Counted from the stretch's first letter, positions 1 through 9,134 are shown. The stretch: DNA of 64,000 bases from Blautia coccoides (GCF_034355335.1 NZ_CP136422.1:2886501-2950500); one strand, 5' to 3'. Numbers and translations: made by a program. Notes: generated by a model from the sequence alone, not told the origin.

Positions 1-419
1 CAGCAGTGGTGACACCAAATCTTATGGAAGCGGCTGCGCTCTGTGGATTTTCTGTCTCTGTCCGGCAGGAAATGGAAGGCGCAGCAGAAAAAATAGCAAA
101 ATACGGTTCCGGTGCGGTCCTTTTAAAAGGCGGGCATCTGGCAGAAGGAGCAGATGATCTCCTGTACGAGAAGGGAAAATATACCTGGTTTTCTTCAAAG
201 AGGATAGAAAATCCTAACACACACGGAACAGGATGTACCCTGTCCTCAGCCATTGCCTGCAGTCTTGCCGCTGGATATTCTCTGGAAAGAGGAATCAGGA
301 ATGCTAAAAAGTATCTGACCGGTGCGCTGCAGGACGGACTTGATCTGGGGCATGGCAGAGGTCCCTTGAATCATATGTACAGATTACCACCTTTTGCCAA
401 TGGTTATCCGTTTCGGTAA
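1..419 (+). CDS. thiD: Hydroxymethylpyrimidine/phosphomethylpyrimidine kinase, C-terminal part
   Basis: This is the C-terminal half of a ThiD-type kinase, which phosphorylates HMP and HMP-P in the cytoplasm for thiamine biosynthesis. The gene is cut by the left edge, and the open frame runs from base 3. Visible family signatures are the VTPNL(M)EAAAL segment, the VLLKGGH strand and, near the C-terminus, the NTHGTGCTLSSAIA anion-hole motif with the catalytic Asp region typical of ribokinase-fold kinases. The last residues (about HMYRLPPFANGYPFR) look like a strain-specific tail. It ends 318 bases before pflB and is separated from it by a hairpin, a promoter and a riboswitch, so the two are probably not cotranscribed. 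Confidence 0.9.
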   Translation, partial: AVVTPNLMEAAALCGFSVSVRQEMEGAAEKIAKYGSGAVLLKGGHLAEGADDLLYEKGKYTWFSSKRIENPNTHGTGCTLSSAIACSLAAGYSLERGIRNAKKYLTGALQDGLDLGHGRGPLNHMYRLPPFANGYPFR

Positions 420-448
420 TATGTAATTATTTCTGAGGCCATACATAG

Positions 449-492
449 CTGCTGTTCACAGAACTGTGCTTTTTTGAGGGCTGTGAACAGTA
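449..492. repeat. Inverted repeat, copy A of a CTGTTCACAG/CTGTGAACAG element
   Basis: The arms CTGTTCACAG (452-461) and CTGTGAACAG (481-490) are perfect inverted repeats around a T-rich loop. It lies just after thiD and may serve as its terminator. A closely similar unit is present at 33635-33673 and a degraded one at 31817-31883, so it belongs to a dispersed intergenic repeat family. Confidence 0.6.
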
Positions 493-533
493 CCAATGTA
501 TACTAAAAAGAACATAAAATTCCATTCCTTTTA

Positions 534-563
534 TTGACAATCCTTAAAAAAATGCTTTATACT
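534..563 (+). promoter_or_regulatory. Sigma-A type promoter of pflB
   Basis: TTGACA at 534-539 and TATACT at 558-563 are separated by 18 bases. Transcription would begin around 570, exactly at the 5' strand of the riboswitch P1 stem. Confidence 0.75.
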
Positions 564-569
564 ACAAGT

Positions 570-640
570 GTTATATGACTGACGGAAGTGGAATGAACCA
601 CAGGGAGTATAACATTGATTTAGCCGACCGTCTGGGCAGA
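570..640 (+). promoter_or_regulatory. ZTP (pfl motif) riboswitch
   Basis: The leader of pflB carries the hallmarks of the ZTP/ZMP-sensing pfl motif. P1 is GTTATA (570-575) pairing with TATAAC (608-613). An inner hairpin is formed by GTGG (588-591) and CCAC (598-601). The conserved 3' domain CCGACCGTCTGGGCA lies at 624-638. In the known class, ligand binding stabilises the pseudoknot with the CCGCCTGGGC element and prevents terminator formation, so pflB would be expressed when ZTP accumulates (folate or one-carbon shortage). Here the same 3' element overlaps the 5' arm of a terminator, which fits that mechanism. Confidence 0.9.
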
Positions 641-668
641 AGCTGTCTGGAGAGGACCGGCTTTTTTT
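622..668 (+). terminator. Riboswitch-controlled intrinsic terminator
   Basis: AGCCG near 622 can pair with CGGCT at about 658-662, followed by seven T residues (662-668). The 5' arm contains the conserved CCGTCTGGGCA of the ZTP aptamer, so aptamer and terminator are mutually exclusive. Confidence 0.75.
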
Positions 669-736
669 AATGAATCCGGTCACATTACAGGACAGTTTCC
701 GACACAATTATTGTCTTAGAAGGAGGACTTGCAAAG

Positions 737-2989
737 ATGAATAACTTCAAACAATGGGATGGATTTAAAGGTAGAATCTGGAAAGAAGAAGTCAACACAC
801 GTGACTTTATCCAGCATAACTATGTACCCTATGAAGGGGATCAGGAGTTCCTGGAAGGACCTACCGAAGCCACGGAAAAACTCTGGTCTGCACTTTCAAA
901 ACTGCAGAAAGAGGAGCGTGCGAAAGGCGGCGTTCTGGATATGGATACTGAAATTGTATCCTCACTGACTTCCCATGGGCCGGGCTACATCAGTGAAGAA
1001 TTAAAAGACCTGGAAAAGGTGGTAGGATTACAGACCGATAAGCCGCTGAAGAGAGCATTTATGCCTTTTGGCGGTATCAAAATGGCAGAGGATTCCTGTA
1101 CATCCAATGGCTACACACCTGCTCCGGAACTTCATAAAATCTTTACAGAATATCACAAAACGCACAATCAGGGTGTTTTCGATGCCTACACACCGGAGAT
1201 GAAAAAAGCCCGTCATAACAAAATTATCACAGGACTTCCGGATACCTACGGCCGTGGCCGTATTGTGGGCGATTACAGGAGAGTGGCTCTCTACGGAATT
1301 GATTTCCTGATGGAAAAGAAAAAAGAAGATTACGATAACTGCGGCTGCGGTATCATGACAGATGAGATCATTCGTCAGAGAGAAGAGATCAGCATGCAGT
1401 ACAGAGCTTTGGCCGATATGAAGAAGATGGCTGAGAGCTACGGATATGATATTTCCAAACCGGCTGTGGATGCCAAGGAAGCCGTTCAGTGGCTGTATTT
1501 TGGATACCTGGCTGCTATCAAGACACAGAATGGCGCTGCCATGAGTGTTGGCCGTGTGGGAACTTTCCTGGATATTTATATTCAGAGGGATCTGGAAAAC
1601 GGCACTTTGACAGAAAAAGAGGCACAGGAGCTGGTTGACCACTTTATCATGAAACTGAGAATGGTCAAATTCGCCCGTGTACCTTCTTACAATCAGTTGT
1701 TCTCCGGAGACCCGGTATGGGCTACTGTGGAGGTGGCCGGTATGGGACAGGATGGCCGTTCCATGGTGACAAAGACAGACTACAGGATTCTCCACACACT
1801 AGAGAACATGGGACCGGCTCCGGAACCGAATCTGACTGTTCTTTACTCCTCAAGGCTGCCTGAGAACTTTAAGAAATATGCTGCGTATATCTCTGTTGAG
1901 ACCAGCTCCATTCAGTATGAAAATGACGATGTGATGCGCCCTGTATGGGGAGATGACTATTCCATCTGCTGCTGTGTATCAGCTACCCAGACAGGAAAAG
2001 AGATGCAGTTCTTCGGAGCACGCGCAAACCTGGCAAAATGTCTCTTATACGCAGTCAACGGCGGTATGGATGAAAAATCAAGAGTGCAGGTGGGACCTGA
2101 GTATAAACCCATTACCTCCGAGTATCTGGAGTACGATGAGCTTGTCCGTAAATATGAGATCATGATGGACTGGCTGGCAGGACTGTATGTAAATACCCTT
2201 AATCTGATACAGTACATGCACGACAAATATTACTATGAGGCTGCGGAGATGGCACTGATAGACACAGATGTCCGCAGAACTTTCGCAACAGGAATCGCAG
2301 GATTTTCCCATGTGGTGGATTCCTTGTCTGCTGTAAAATATGCCAAAGTGAAGGTTATAAGGGATGAAGAAGGCATGGCAGTGGATTTTGAGACAGAAGG
2401 TGATTTCCCGCGTTATGGAAATGACGATGACAGAGCCGATGATATTGCAGTATGGCTGCTCCACACGTTCCTGGAAAAACTGAAAAGATATCCGACTTAC
2501 CGCAATTCAGAGCCTACAACCTCAATCCTGACCATTACATCCAATGTGGTTTACGGAAAAGCGACAGGTGCGCTGCCGGACGGCAGAAAAGCAGGGGAAC
2601 CTCTTTCACCGGGAGCAAACCCAAGCTACGGCGCAGAGAAAAACGGTCTTCTGGCTTCCCTGAACTCCGTTGCGAAGCTTCCGTATGAGTGGGCACTTGA
2701 CGGAATCTCCAATACACAGACCATTAATCCCGGTGCCATCGGACATTCCGAGGAAGAGAGAATCAACAATCTGGTGCACATCCTGGATGGATATTTTGAT
2801 CAGGGTGCACATCACTTAAATGTAAATGTATTCGGCATAGAAAAGCTGGTGGATGCCATGGAACATCCGGAAAAAGAAGAGTATGCAAACTTTACCATCC
2901 GTGTATCCGGTTATGCGGTAAAATTCATTGATCTGACACGCGAGCAGCAGTTGGATGTGATCGCTCGTTCTGCACATGAGCGCATATAG
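737..2989 (+). CDS. pflB: Pyruvate formate-lyase (formate C-acetyltransferase)
   Basis: A glycyl-radical enzyme that converts pyruvate and CoA to acetyl-CoA and formate in anaerobic fermentation, and supplies formate for one-carbon metabolism. The 750-residue length is normal for the family. The active-site cysteine pair lies in [10 protein letters not shown] (Cys412/Cys413), and the radical-bearing Gly725 is in RVSGYAV near the C-terminus. The start at 737 has a strong AAGGAGG site about ten bases upstream. The gene overlaps the start of its activating enzyme by 14 bases, so the two are translationally coupled. Expression is predicted to be under the upstream ZTP riboswitch, linking formate production to the folate/purine state. 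Confidence 0.97.
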   Translation: MNNFKQWDGFKGRIWKEEVNTRDFIQHNYVPYEGDQEFLEGPTEATEKLWSALSKLQKEERAKGGVLDMDTEIVSSLTSHGPGYISEELKDLEKVVGLQTDKPLKRAFMPFGGIKMAEDSCTSNGYTPAPELHKIFTEYHKTHNQGVFDAYTPEMKKARHNKIITGLPDTYGRGRIVGDYRRVALYGIDFLMEKKKEDYDNCGCGIMTDEIIRQREEISMQYRALADMKKMAESYGYDISKPAVDAKEAVQWLYFGYLAAIKTQNGAAMSVGRVGTFLDIYIQRDLENGTLTEKEAQELVDHFIMKLRMVKFARVPSYNQLFSGDPVWATVEVAGMGQDGRSMVTKTDYRILHTLENMGPAPEPNLTVLYSSRLPENFKKYAAYISVETSSIQYENDDVMRPVWGDDYSICCCVSATQTGKEMQFFGARANLAKCLLYAVNGGMDEKSRVQVGPEYKPITSEYLEYDELVRKYEIMMDWLAGLYVNTLNLIQYMHDKYYYEAAEMALIDTDVRRTFATGIAGFSHVVDSLSAVKYAKVKVIRDEEGMAVDFETEGDFPRYGNDDDRADDIAVWLLHTFLEKLKRYPTYRNSEPTTSILTITSNVVYGKATGALPDGRKAGEPLSPGANPSYGAEKNGLLASLNSVAKLPYEWALDGISNTQTINPGAIGHSEEERINNLVHILDGYFDQGAHHLNVNVFGIEKLVDAMEHPEKEEYANFTIRVSGYAVKFIDLTREQQLDVIARSAHERI

Positions 2990-3743
2990 TTCCAGAAAAG
3001 GCTCCATCCATTCTATAGAAAGCTTCGGCTCTGTGGACGGACCCGGTGTCCGGTTTGTGATTTTTCTGCAGGGCTGCAGAATGCGCTGCCAGTTCTGCCA
3101 CAACCCTGATACCTGGAGCACCAGCTCCATGGATATGATGTCAGCCGATGAGCTTTTAAGCCAGGCTCTGCGTTATAAGGCATACTGGGGAGACAAAGGA
3201 GGAATCACCGTCAGCGGCGGTGAGCCTCTGCTCCAGATGGATTTCTTACTGGAGCTGTTTACTAAGGCAAAGGAGAATGGAGTGCATACAGTTTTGGATA
3301 CTTCGGGCAATCCATTTTCCAGACATGACCCGTTTTTTCATAAATTCAACCGCCTTATGGAAGTTACAGATCTGCTGCTCCTTGATATAAAGCAGATTGA
3401 CAGTAAAAAACACAAAATTCTGACAGGATGCGGAAATGAAAACATTCTTGATATGGCCAAGTATCTGGCTGAAATCAGGAAGCCTGTATGGATCCGCCAC
3501 GTTCTCGTACCGGAACGGAACGATTATGACGAAGACCTTATGAAACTGGATGCATTTGTTAAAGGCCTGGGCAATGTACAGCGCTTTGAGGTGCTGCCAT
3601 ATCACACACTGGGAATTTTCAAATGGCAGGATATGCGTATCCCGTATCCCCTGCAGGGAATCGAACCTCCCACAAAAGAGCGGGTGGAGAACGCGAACAG
3701 ACTACTTCATACAAATGAATATACAGGTTATTTGAACGCATAG
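2976..3743 (+). CDS. pflA: Pyruvate formate-lyase-activating enzyme (radical SAM)
   Basis: It installs the glycyl radical on PflB using S-adenosylmethionine and a [4Fe-4S] cluster. The radical-SAM CX3CX2C motif is CRMRCQFC (Cys34, Cys38, Cys41), followed by HNPDTW. The GGEPLLQ segment and the [13 protein letters not shown]-terminus are typical of PFL activases. At 255 residues it has the usual length. The ATG at 2976 lies inside the last codons of pflB in another frame, giving a 14-base overlap. A strong terminator follows directly, so pflB-pflA is a two-gene operon. Confidence 0.96.
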   Translation: MSAYSSRKGSIHSIESFGSVDGPGVRFVIFLQGCRMRCQFCHNPDTWSTSSMDMMSADELLSQALRYKAYWGDKGGITVSGGEPLLQMDFLLELFTKAKENGVHTVLDTSGNPFSRHDPFFHKFNRLMEVTDLLLLDIKQIDSKKHKILTGCGNENILDMAKYLAEIRKPVWIRHVLVPERNDYDEDLMKLDAFVKGLGNVQRFEVLPYHTLGIFKWQDMRIPYPLQGIEPPTKERVENANRLLHTNEYTGYLNA

Positions 3744-3749
3744 ACTGTG

Positions 3750-3786
3750 CGGCAGCAGAAATACGAAAAACTTCTGCTGCCGTTTT
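3750..3786 (+). terminator. Intrinsic terminator after pflA
   Basis: An 11-base-pair perfect stem, CGGCAGCAGAA (3750-3760) with TTCTGCTGCCG (3772-3782), is followed by TTTT. Confidence 0.85.
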
Positions 3787-3824
3787 GCGTTTTGGACAGT
3801 CAGTGCAAATATTGCAATCCGCCG

Positions 3825-3853
3825 TTGAGTTTATTGCGGTTTTGTGCTATCAT
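3825..3853 (+). promoter_or_regulatory. Promoter of the heavy-metal exporter gene
   Basis: TTGAGT (3825-3830) and TATCAT (3848-3853) are separated by exactly 17 bases and lie about 85 bases before the start codon of the next gene. No known riboswitch is recognised in the intervening leader. Confidence 0.5.
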
Positions 3854-3937
3854 TAGAAACTGGCGCAGAACTTTGCAGGCGTCGGTAATTTTAAGCAGAG
3901 AAAGTAATGGGTTCTGCTGCGGAAGGGAGTTGTGTTA

Positions 3938-4834
3938 ATGATACTTGATGTGATTTCAGATGCTTTGCTGGATACGGCGAAGCTGATCCCTTTCCTGTTC
4001 CTGACCTATCTGGTCATGGAATATCTGGAACACAAGACAAAGAATAAATCAAAACAGATCATGCAGAAGTCAGGGCATTTAGGCCCTCTTATAGGCGGCG
4101 TTGCAGGTGCGTTTCCTCAGTGCGGGTTTTCTGCCGCTGCGGCAAGCCTCTATTCCGGCGGAGTTATATCCGCGGGTACCCTGTTGGCCATTTTTCTCTC
4201 CACCTCTGATGAGATGATTCCTATCTTTATCTCCGAATCTGTAGCTTTGGGAACAATTTTGCGGATCCTGGGACTGAAAATAGTGTTGGGAGCTGTCTCT
4301 GGTTTTGTCATAGATATATTATGGCGCTTCAGCAGCAGGAAGAGAAGAGAACGGGAGGAACACAGGCATATACACAGGGAACACCATGAGAAAGATATCC
4401 ACGATCTGTGTGAATCCGAACATTGCCACTGTGAGAACGGGAGCATTATCAAATCTGCTTTTCTGCACACCCTGCAGATCACCGTTTTTATATTTTTAGT
4501 ATCTCTGGCTATTGGATTCTGCGTGGAGCTGGTTGGAAGTGATAATATCGGATATTTTATCAGCAGCAAGCCCTTTATCGGAGTATTTTTGGCGGCATTG
4601 GTCGGCCTTATTCCAAACTGCGCGTCCTCCGTTGTTATAACTCAGCTCTATCTCACAGGCATTCTGGGAGCCGGGCAGATGATGGCGGGACTATTGGTAG
4701 GAGCCGGTGTGGGTATCCTGGTACTTTGCAGAACCAATAAGGGAATGAAAGAAAATCTGGGACTCATTGGGATTCTTTACGGAACAGGCGTGTTCTGGGG
4801 AATTCTGATAGAAGTGTTGGGAATTGTTCTTTGA
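3938..4834 (+). CDS. Putative heavy-metal/manganese exporter, ArsP_2-like (about 10 TM)
   Basis: A polytopic membrane protein of 298 residues resembling the ArsP_2 (putative 10TM heavy-metal exporter) family. It has two related halves, each with a conserved polar turn between helices: FPQCGFSAAAASLY in the first and IPNCASSVVITQLY in the second. A central cytoplasmic loop (about residues 138-172) is rich in His and Cys (eight His and three Cys within about 26 residues), suggesting metal binding. A GTG at 3932 is possible, but the GGAAGGGAG site (3921-3929) is properly spaced only for the ATG at 3938. The gene stands alone between its own promoter and a strong terminator. The substrate is not determinable from sequence; manganese, zinc or organoarsenicals are candidates. 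Confidence 0.8.
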   Translation: MILDVISDALLDTAKLIPFLFLTYLVMEYLEHKTKNKSKQIMQKSGHLGPLIGGVAGAFPQCGFSAAAASLYSGGVISAGTLLAIFLSTSDEMIPIFISESVALGTILRILGLKIVLGAVSGFVIDILWRFSSRKRREREEHRHIHREHHEKDIHDLCESEHCHCENGSIIKSAFLHTLQITVFIFLVSLAIGFCVELVGSDNIGYFISSKPFIGVFLAALVGLIPNCASSVVITQLYLTGILGAGQMMAGLLVGAGVGILVLCRTNKGMKENLGLIGILYGTGVFWGILIEVLGIVL

Positions 4835-4863
4835 TAAAAAGAATCTGGTTTGCGGACAGTGGA

Positions 4864-4898
4864 AAGCTGGCATTTCTGTGTGAAATGCCAGCTTTTTT
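4864..4898 (+). terminator. Intrinsic terminator after the metal exporter
   Basis: A perfect 12-base-pair stem, AAGCTGGCATTT with AAATGCCAGCTT, is followed by a T tract. Confidence 0.9.
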
Positions 4899-4935
4899 GT
4901 CAGTGACAAGGCTTCTGAGAAGATGACAGTGTTCG

Positions 4936-5526
4936 TTATATAATCTGTATTCGGTATGCAGCGGTCTGAGGCGGTATGCTGGCTGTCTGGAAGTCTGCAT
5001 GGGTGATCCTGACCATCTGCCCGGGGCGGAGCGCACGCAGGGGGATAGGGTTTCCGAAACGGTTTAATATAACGGTGTCATCTGAAATTGTATATCGTAT
5101 CTGGCTGTTGATATCATCCGGATTTCCTGTGATCAGGAATCTGTTTCGAGGGTCAACGGACGCGATCCTTCCATCTGTGGTGTTGTTCTGCGGGCGTGGA
5201 TTTCTTTTGACAATAATGAGAAAAGCATTTGCCTGGGGAGGTATGCTCCTGGTCATTCGGGAAGAGAATACAGCATTTATCCACATGCCTTTTCTGAGCT
5301 GACATGCGTTGATGCGCCTGCCGAACATATTCAGAATAACTGTATTTCTGCCTGTATTCAGACGTAAGGTCTGTATAGAGGTGACTTGATCAGCATCGCG
5401 AACAGCATAAGAAATCAGAATATGTCCGACAGAATTGTCATAACAAAAAACTTCTTCCACCAGGGCATTGTCAATGCGCATGATATTACCCTGCTGAATG
5501 ATCGTACCACGTGGGTCATTACTCAT
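4936..5526 (-). CDS. Hypothetical protein made of two related domains
   Basis: A 196-residue protein with no family I recognise. It has no signal peptide, membrane segment or cysteine cluster. It consists of two copies of a roughly 90-residue unit. Each contains a strand like NTVILNMFGRRI / DTVILNRFGNPI, then a segment like LRKGMWINAVFSS / LRPGQMVRITHAD, and ends with SIPPQANAFLI / SIPPQTAAYRI. The pattern suggests small beta-barrels, possibly ligand or nucleic-acid binding. The start at 5526 is preceded by only a weak AGGT-like site. Convergent with the upstream exporter gene; function unknown. Confidence 0.65.
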   Translation of the reverse strand: MSNDPRGTIIQQGNIMRIDNALVEEVFCYDNSVGHILISYAVRDADQVTSIQTLRLNTGRNTVILNMFGRRINACQLRKGMWINAVFSSRMTRSIPPQANAFLIIVKRNPRPQNNTTDGRIASVDPRNRFLITGNPDDINSQIRYTISDDTVILNRFGNPIPLRALRPGQMVRITHADFQTASIPPQTAAYRIQII

Positions 5527-6001
5527 AATATGTGTACCTGAACATTATTTGTTGGTCTTATTATATGCGGACTTTTAAAAAATGCCAGTGTATCTTTGGG
5601 TTATTGGGGGGAATAAAGAAAAATTTTGGTTTAAAGAATTGTTTAAGTGTAAGATTTTATATAAACGATCTGTATAAATGATACGTTTGAGTTTAACTGT
5701 AAATTTAGGTTGAGCCAGCAAGGAATAATAAGATAAACCCCGCCGACTTAGCTGTAATGATTAATCATAGCTCTGACTAATTAATATACAGGTTCTCAAT
5801 ACCTGCTTCAACGGTTCAGTACCCTCACAGTTATAAGCAAAAATCCATGCAGAATTGCTTTTGACCATGGATTTTTGCCTGGCTGATGAGCGTTTTTACT
5901 TTTCACAGGGGAGCACAGTAAATGTACAGACCTGCGGAACAGTTATTTCCTGTCACCGAGGATTACAGGTATTAAGAAAATAGTGAAATGATTATTCTGG
6001 T
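5527..6001. other. Gene-free stretch with a palindrome and repeat R1a
   Basis: No credible gene is present. A perfect 12-base palindrome ATGATTAATCAT lies at 5757-5768 and could be an operator. A dispersed repeat element (R1a) occupies 5818-5932. The rest is AT-rich without recognised features. Confidence 0.6.
5818..5932. repeat. Dispersed intergenic repeat R1, copy a
   Basis: About 115 bases matching, with scattered differences, the copy at 9299-9390 plus 10884-10901 (which is split by an IS256-family element). Shared blocks include AGTACCCT, CAGTTA, AATCCATG, GATTTTTGCCTGGCTG, CGTTTT and CAGTAAATG.CAGACCT. The inner part forms a hairpin (AAAATCCATG and CATGGATTTT). Confidence 0.75.
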
Positions 6002-6202
6002 TTAAGCTGCACACACATTAACGGCCTGCATACCGCGGTTTCCTCTTGTTAAATCATAAGTTACGCTCTGACCGTCTTCAAGAGATTTGTAGCCGTCACA
6101 ACTGATTCCTGAGAAATGTACGAATACATCAGATCCGTCTTCTCCTGTGATAAATCCAAATCCTTTTTCTGAGTTAAACCATTTTACTGTACCTTTATTC
6201 AT
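6002..6202 (-). CDS. Cold-shock protein, CspA family
   Basis: A 66-residue single-domain OB-fold nucleic-acid chaperone. The RNP1 motif KGFGFI and RNP2 motif VFVHF are intact, as is the N-terminal GTVKWFN. It binds single-stranded RNA/DNA in the cytoplasm and prevents secondary structure. A textbook AGGAGG site lies eight bases before the ATG. A sigma-A promoter about 130 bases upstream leaves a leader of roughly 120 bases, typical of cold-shock mRNAs whose folding responds to temperature. Confidence 0.95.
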   Translation of the reverse strand: MNKGTVKWFNSEKGFGFITGEDGSDVFVHFSGISCDGYKSLEDGQSVTYDLTRGNRGMQAVNVCAA

Positions 6203-6356
6203 GAAAGATACCTCCTAATTTTTATATGCATTTTACAAAACAAAAAAAGCATATAGCAGTAAATCATTAATAAAAGAATGACTTACGGATATATGCGAAA
6301 TCAAGGCTTTATCAAAACACTTCCTGTATCCTATCACATGAAATTCAGAATGTCAA
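6203..6356 (-). promoter_or_regulatory. Promoter and long leader of the cold-shock gene
   Basis: Read on the minus strand, TTGACA (window 6351-6356) and TAGGAT (6328-6333) are 17 bases apart, placing the transcript start near 6321. The roughly 118-base untranslated leader may be a thermo-responsive element; that function is inferred from the family. Confidence 0.65.
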
Positions 6357-6772
6357 GAAGAAATTGAAAATTTTTGTTGTGGTAAAATTTACAATAATAA
6401 AGTAAAATCGATTATAAGGGGAAATCGGCTATAAGGGATAATTTTAACAGGAGAGGGGAATGAGCTTGTAAAATAATGAAAAAATCGTTATACTACATAC
6501 TTGCAGGAGCTCTAAAATGTGAGGGTTCTCACTGTGCAGCGATGTTCTTTTAGTTAGTGAACTGTTGCGAAGTGAAATATATGGATCACAAAAGAAATTT
6601 GCTCCGGAAAATTAAAAAATAGTATTTGATTTTGCGGTATCGAAAAATTTTTTAGAACAACAAAGACTTTTGATGCTTTGGTGCCCGAAGGGAGTCCGGA
6701 TTTTCTAAGACGATATGGGCAGATATAAGGGAACATATACTCGACAAATCGGAATCTCATGGAGGTCAAATC
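6357..6772. other. Gene-free AT-rich stretch
   Basis: No supported gene is seen. Short hairpins (for example GTGAGGGTTCTCAC near 6519) and a GGAGG site before the next start codon are the only recognisable signals. Confidence 0.5.
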
Positions 6773-7009
6773 ATGCAATATGCAATAGAATTATATTATG
6801 ATAAAGATACTGAAAAAAAATTATTTCAGTTATCCGAAGGGATTGCAGATAAGAAAATCAGCACAAAGTTTTTGGAGTGGAAGACAAGGCCGCATCTTAC
6901 TTTGGCCTGTTTCAATGATGTAGATGAGTTATTATGTATAGAAAAAATAAAAAAATTTGCAGTTTGCTACGGAACTTTTGCAGTCCTTTTTCTCAGCGGC
7001 GGATTTTAG
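6773..7009 (+). pseudogene. Truncated 2H phosphoesterase (2'-5' RNA ligase-like)
   Basis: The 78-residue frame resembles the N-terminal half of 2'-5' RNA ligase-family (2H) proteins: it starts IELYYD and contains the first HxT-type motif in RPHLTLACF. The second HxT motif and the C-terminal half of the bilobal fold are missing, and after residue 62 the sequence (VCYGTFAVLFLSGGF) looks like a frameshifted continuation. A good GGAGG site precedes the ATG. Downstream, another short frame (7070-7173) may be further debris. Probably a non-functional remnant. Confidence 0.55.
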
Positions 7010-7243
7010 GTAAGGAATGGAAAAACTGTCCAACAATGAATAGCAGATTTATGATATTTGGAATGTTATGCAGTTAAAGGTTGATTTCAAGTGCCAAGGT
7101 ATAATTCCCTTGCTATTTGAAAATCAAGCCGGTAAAGCTCTTATTTTCAATGCTTATTCTACTTCTACCCCGTAGTTGTGCCACAGCCTGGGAAGGCCAT
7201 CATGCAGCGACTTTGTTCAATAGGCATTTATGGAGGACAATAT

Positions 7244-7438
7244 ATGGATAAGAAAGTATTAAAGAAAATTCTTTTTTTGTTAAGTATCCTTTTCACAATT
7301 TTAACTTTTTTGGGAACTGTATATGTATTGCTAAACAAAGGGCAGGTCAGTGCGGGATATGCAGTAGTTCCTATGCTTTGGGCTGTATTGTTCATAACAA
7401 CCTATAACAAAGTAAAAAAGGATTTGAAAAGCGAGTAA
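7244..7438 (+). CDS. Small membrane protein with two TM segments
   Basis: A 64-residue protein with two hydrophobic helices (about residues 9-29 and 37-55), a positively charged N-terminus (MDKKVLKK) and a charged C-terminus (KVKKDLKSE). GGAGG at 7232-7236, seven bases before the ATG at 7244, decides this start over the longer upstream frame. No family is recognised and the neighbours give no functional clue. Confidence 0.65.
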   Translation: MDKKVLKKILFLLSILFTILTFLGTVYVLLNKGQVSAGYAVVPMLWAVLFITTYNKVKKDLKSE

Positions 7439-7629
7439 TAAACTAAGGGTGCCGGGCCGATTTAAGTATGCCTTATTTGTAAAAATGACAGGGCGGCTGC
7501 GTTTGTTTTTCAGGAGTTAAGATAATAGGAGCATTTATTTGTGGTTTAGGTTCGGATATTTTGAACTCCTGAAAGGAATCTAAAAAGAGGTTAGTAATAG
7601 CAATAAAAAAATAAAAGGAGTATGCAATT

Positions 7630-9120
7630 ATGCCAGTATTTGATTTCAGCAACAGTTCAGATGAGAAAAAGAATAATGAATTTCAGTGCACGTACACCGT
7701 ATTCCGTTCTAATGAGAACGCAGCCTCGCCGGAAAAACCCATCCTGCTTTTGGACAATCATAAGCGGACATGGAAACATCATTCCTGTGGTGTTTTTGCC
7801 AATCAGGACAAGCAGACGGCTTTTGAGTTTAAGGAAGAGGATGGGACATTTAGCGCGGATATTCTGCAGATAGATGCCCGTTTTGTCAGCCTTCTTCACT
7901 GGCTGGGCGAAAACCATATTAATGTGCGTCTGTCCGGCAAAAACAGGGAAGAGGGCTATGCAGTATACAAGATTCGGGAAACCGCTTTTGGAGGGGGAAC
8001 GAAGCTGTCCGCCGAGGACGGTTTCCTTCAGTTTATGATAGAAAGACTTTTGTCAGGCAGTGCGCCTGCAGAGGAAAATGAGGACGAGGATCAGGATGAA
8101 GCCGGTGACAGCATGAAACTCACAAGTCTGCAGAGCATTACAGACTTTATGACCTGCGCGGGTAAAACAATGCCTGACAATATCCGCCTTTGGGCAAGAA
8201 GGAATCTGGCAGTTGCCCGTTCTCATGAGGTTTCTCCTGAAGAGAGGCGCCACGCCCAGCGCGCGCTTTCTATTATGATGAACATCCAATGGAAAAATAA
8301 TTATTTTGAAGCCATTGACCCTCAGGAAGCACGCAGGATTCTGGATGAAGAACTTTACGGTATGGAACGGGTGAAACAGCGCATCATGGAAACTATCATA
8401 CAGATCAACCGTACTCATACCCTTCCGGCATATGGCATTCTGTTGGTGGGGCCTGCCGGAACTGGAAAGTCTCAGATCGCATATGCGGTTGCCCGTATTT
8501 TAAAACTGCCATGGACAACATTGGATATGAGCTCCATCAATGATCCGGAACAGTTGACAGGCAGTTCCCGGATCTATGCCAATGCAAAACCGGGAATCAT
8601 TATGGAAGCATTCTCAATGGCAGGAGAGTCCAATCTTGTATTTATCATCAATGAGCTGGACAAAGCGTCCGCAGGAAAAGGCAATGGAAATCCCGCAGAT
8701 GTCCTTCTGACTCTCCTTGACAATCTGGGCTTTACAGATAACTATATTGAATGTATGGTTCCGACTGTGGGTGTGTATCCCATAGCTACAGCCAATGATA
8801 AAGATCAGATCAGCGCGCCCCTCATGTCAAGATTTGCCGTCATTGATATACCGGATTACACAGCAAAGGAAAAGAAAATCATATTTTCACGGTATGCTCT
8901 GCCTAAGGTCCTGAGGCGTATGGGTCTGCAGGAGAATGAATGTGTCATAACTTCGGAGGCCGTTGACGCAGTTGTGGAAAAATATGCGGACACAACCGGA
9001 ATCCGTGATCTGGAGCAGGCAGCAGAACATATGGCAGCCAATGCGCTGTATCAGATAGAAGTAAATCGCGTGTCAGAAGTGGTTTTTGATGCGGAAATGG
9101 TAGAAAATCTGCTGGCATAA
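7630..9120 (+). CDS. Lon-like AAA+ ATPase lacking a protease domain
   Basis: A 496-residue protein whose C-terminal half is a AAA+ module closest to that of Lon. It shows Walker A GPAGTGKS (about 274-281), a Lon-like region with GSSRIYANAKPGIIMEAF, Walker B LVFIINELDKA, sensor 1 ATANDKD, arginine finger LMSRF and a sensor-2 helix TTGIRDLEQ. The Lon serine-lysine protease domain and the Lon N-terminal domain are absent. Residues 1-150 are an unrecognised domain, ending in an acidic linker (about 146-158). In Walker B the usual Asp before Glu is Asn (INEL), which may alter Mg2+ coordination. Likely a remodelling ATPase; substrate unknown. An AAAAGGAG site precedes the ATG, and a strong hairpin follows the gene. 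Confidence 0.8.
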   Translation: MPVFDFSNSSDEKKNNEFQCTYTVFRSNENAASPEKPILLLDNHKRTWKHHSCGVFANQDKQTAFEFKEEDGTFSADILQIDARFVSLLHWLGENHINVRLSGKNREEGYAVYKIRETAFGGGTKLSAEDGFLQFMIERLLSGSAPAEENEDEDQDEAGDSMKLTSLQSITDFMTCAGKTMPDNIRLWARRNLAVARSHEVSPEERRHAQRALSIMMNIQWKNNYFEAIDPQEARRILDEELYGMERVKQRIMETIIQINRTHTLPAYGILLVGPAGTGKSQIAYAVARILKLPWTTLDMSSINDPEQLTGSSRIYANAKPGIIMEAFSMAGESNLVFIINELDKASAGKGNGNPADVLLTLLDNLGFTDNYIECMVPTVGVYPIATANDKDQISAPLMSRFAVIDIPDYTAKEKKIIFSRYALPKVLRRMGLQENECVITSEAVDAVVEKYADTTGIRDLEQAAEHMAANALYQIEVNRVSEVVFDAEMVENLLA

Positions 9121-9134
9121 ATATAAATATTTTA

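Noticed and set aside
1028..1795. 255-residue ORF on the minus strand inside pflB
   Set aside because: Antisense shadow; pflB is conserved over the whole stretch.
3747..3938. 63-residue ORF between pflA and the exporter
   Set aside because: It runs through the pflA terminator and the next promoter and is rich in Cys and Arg without domain signs.
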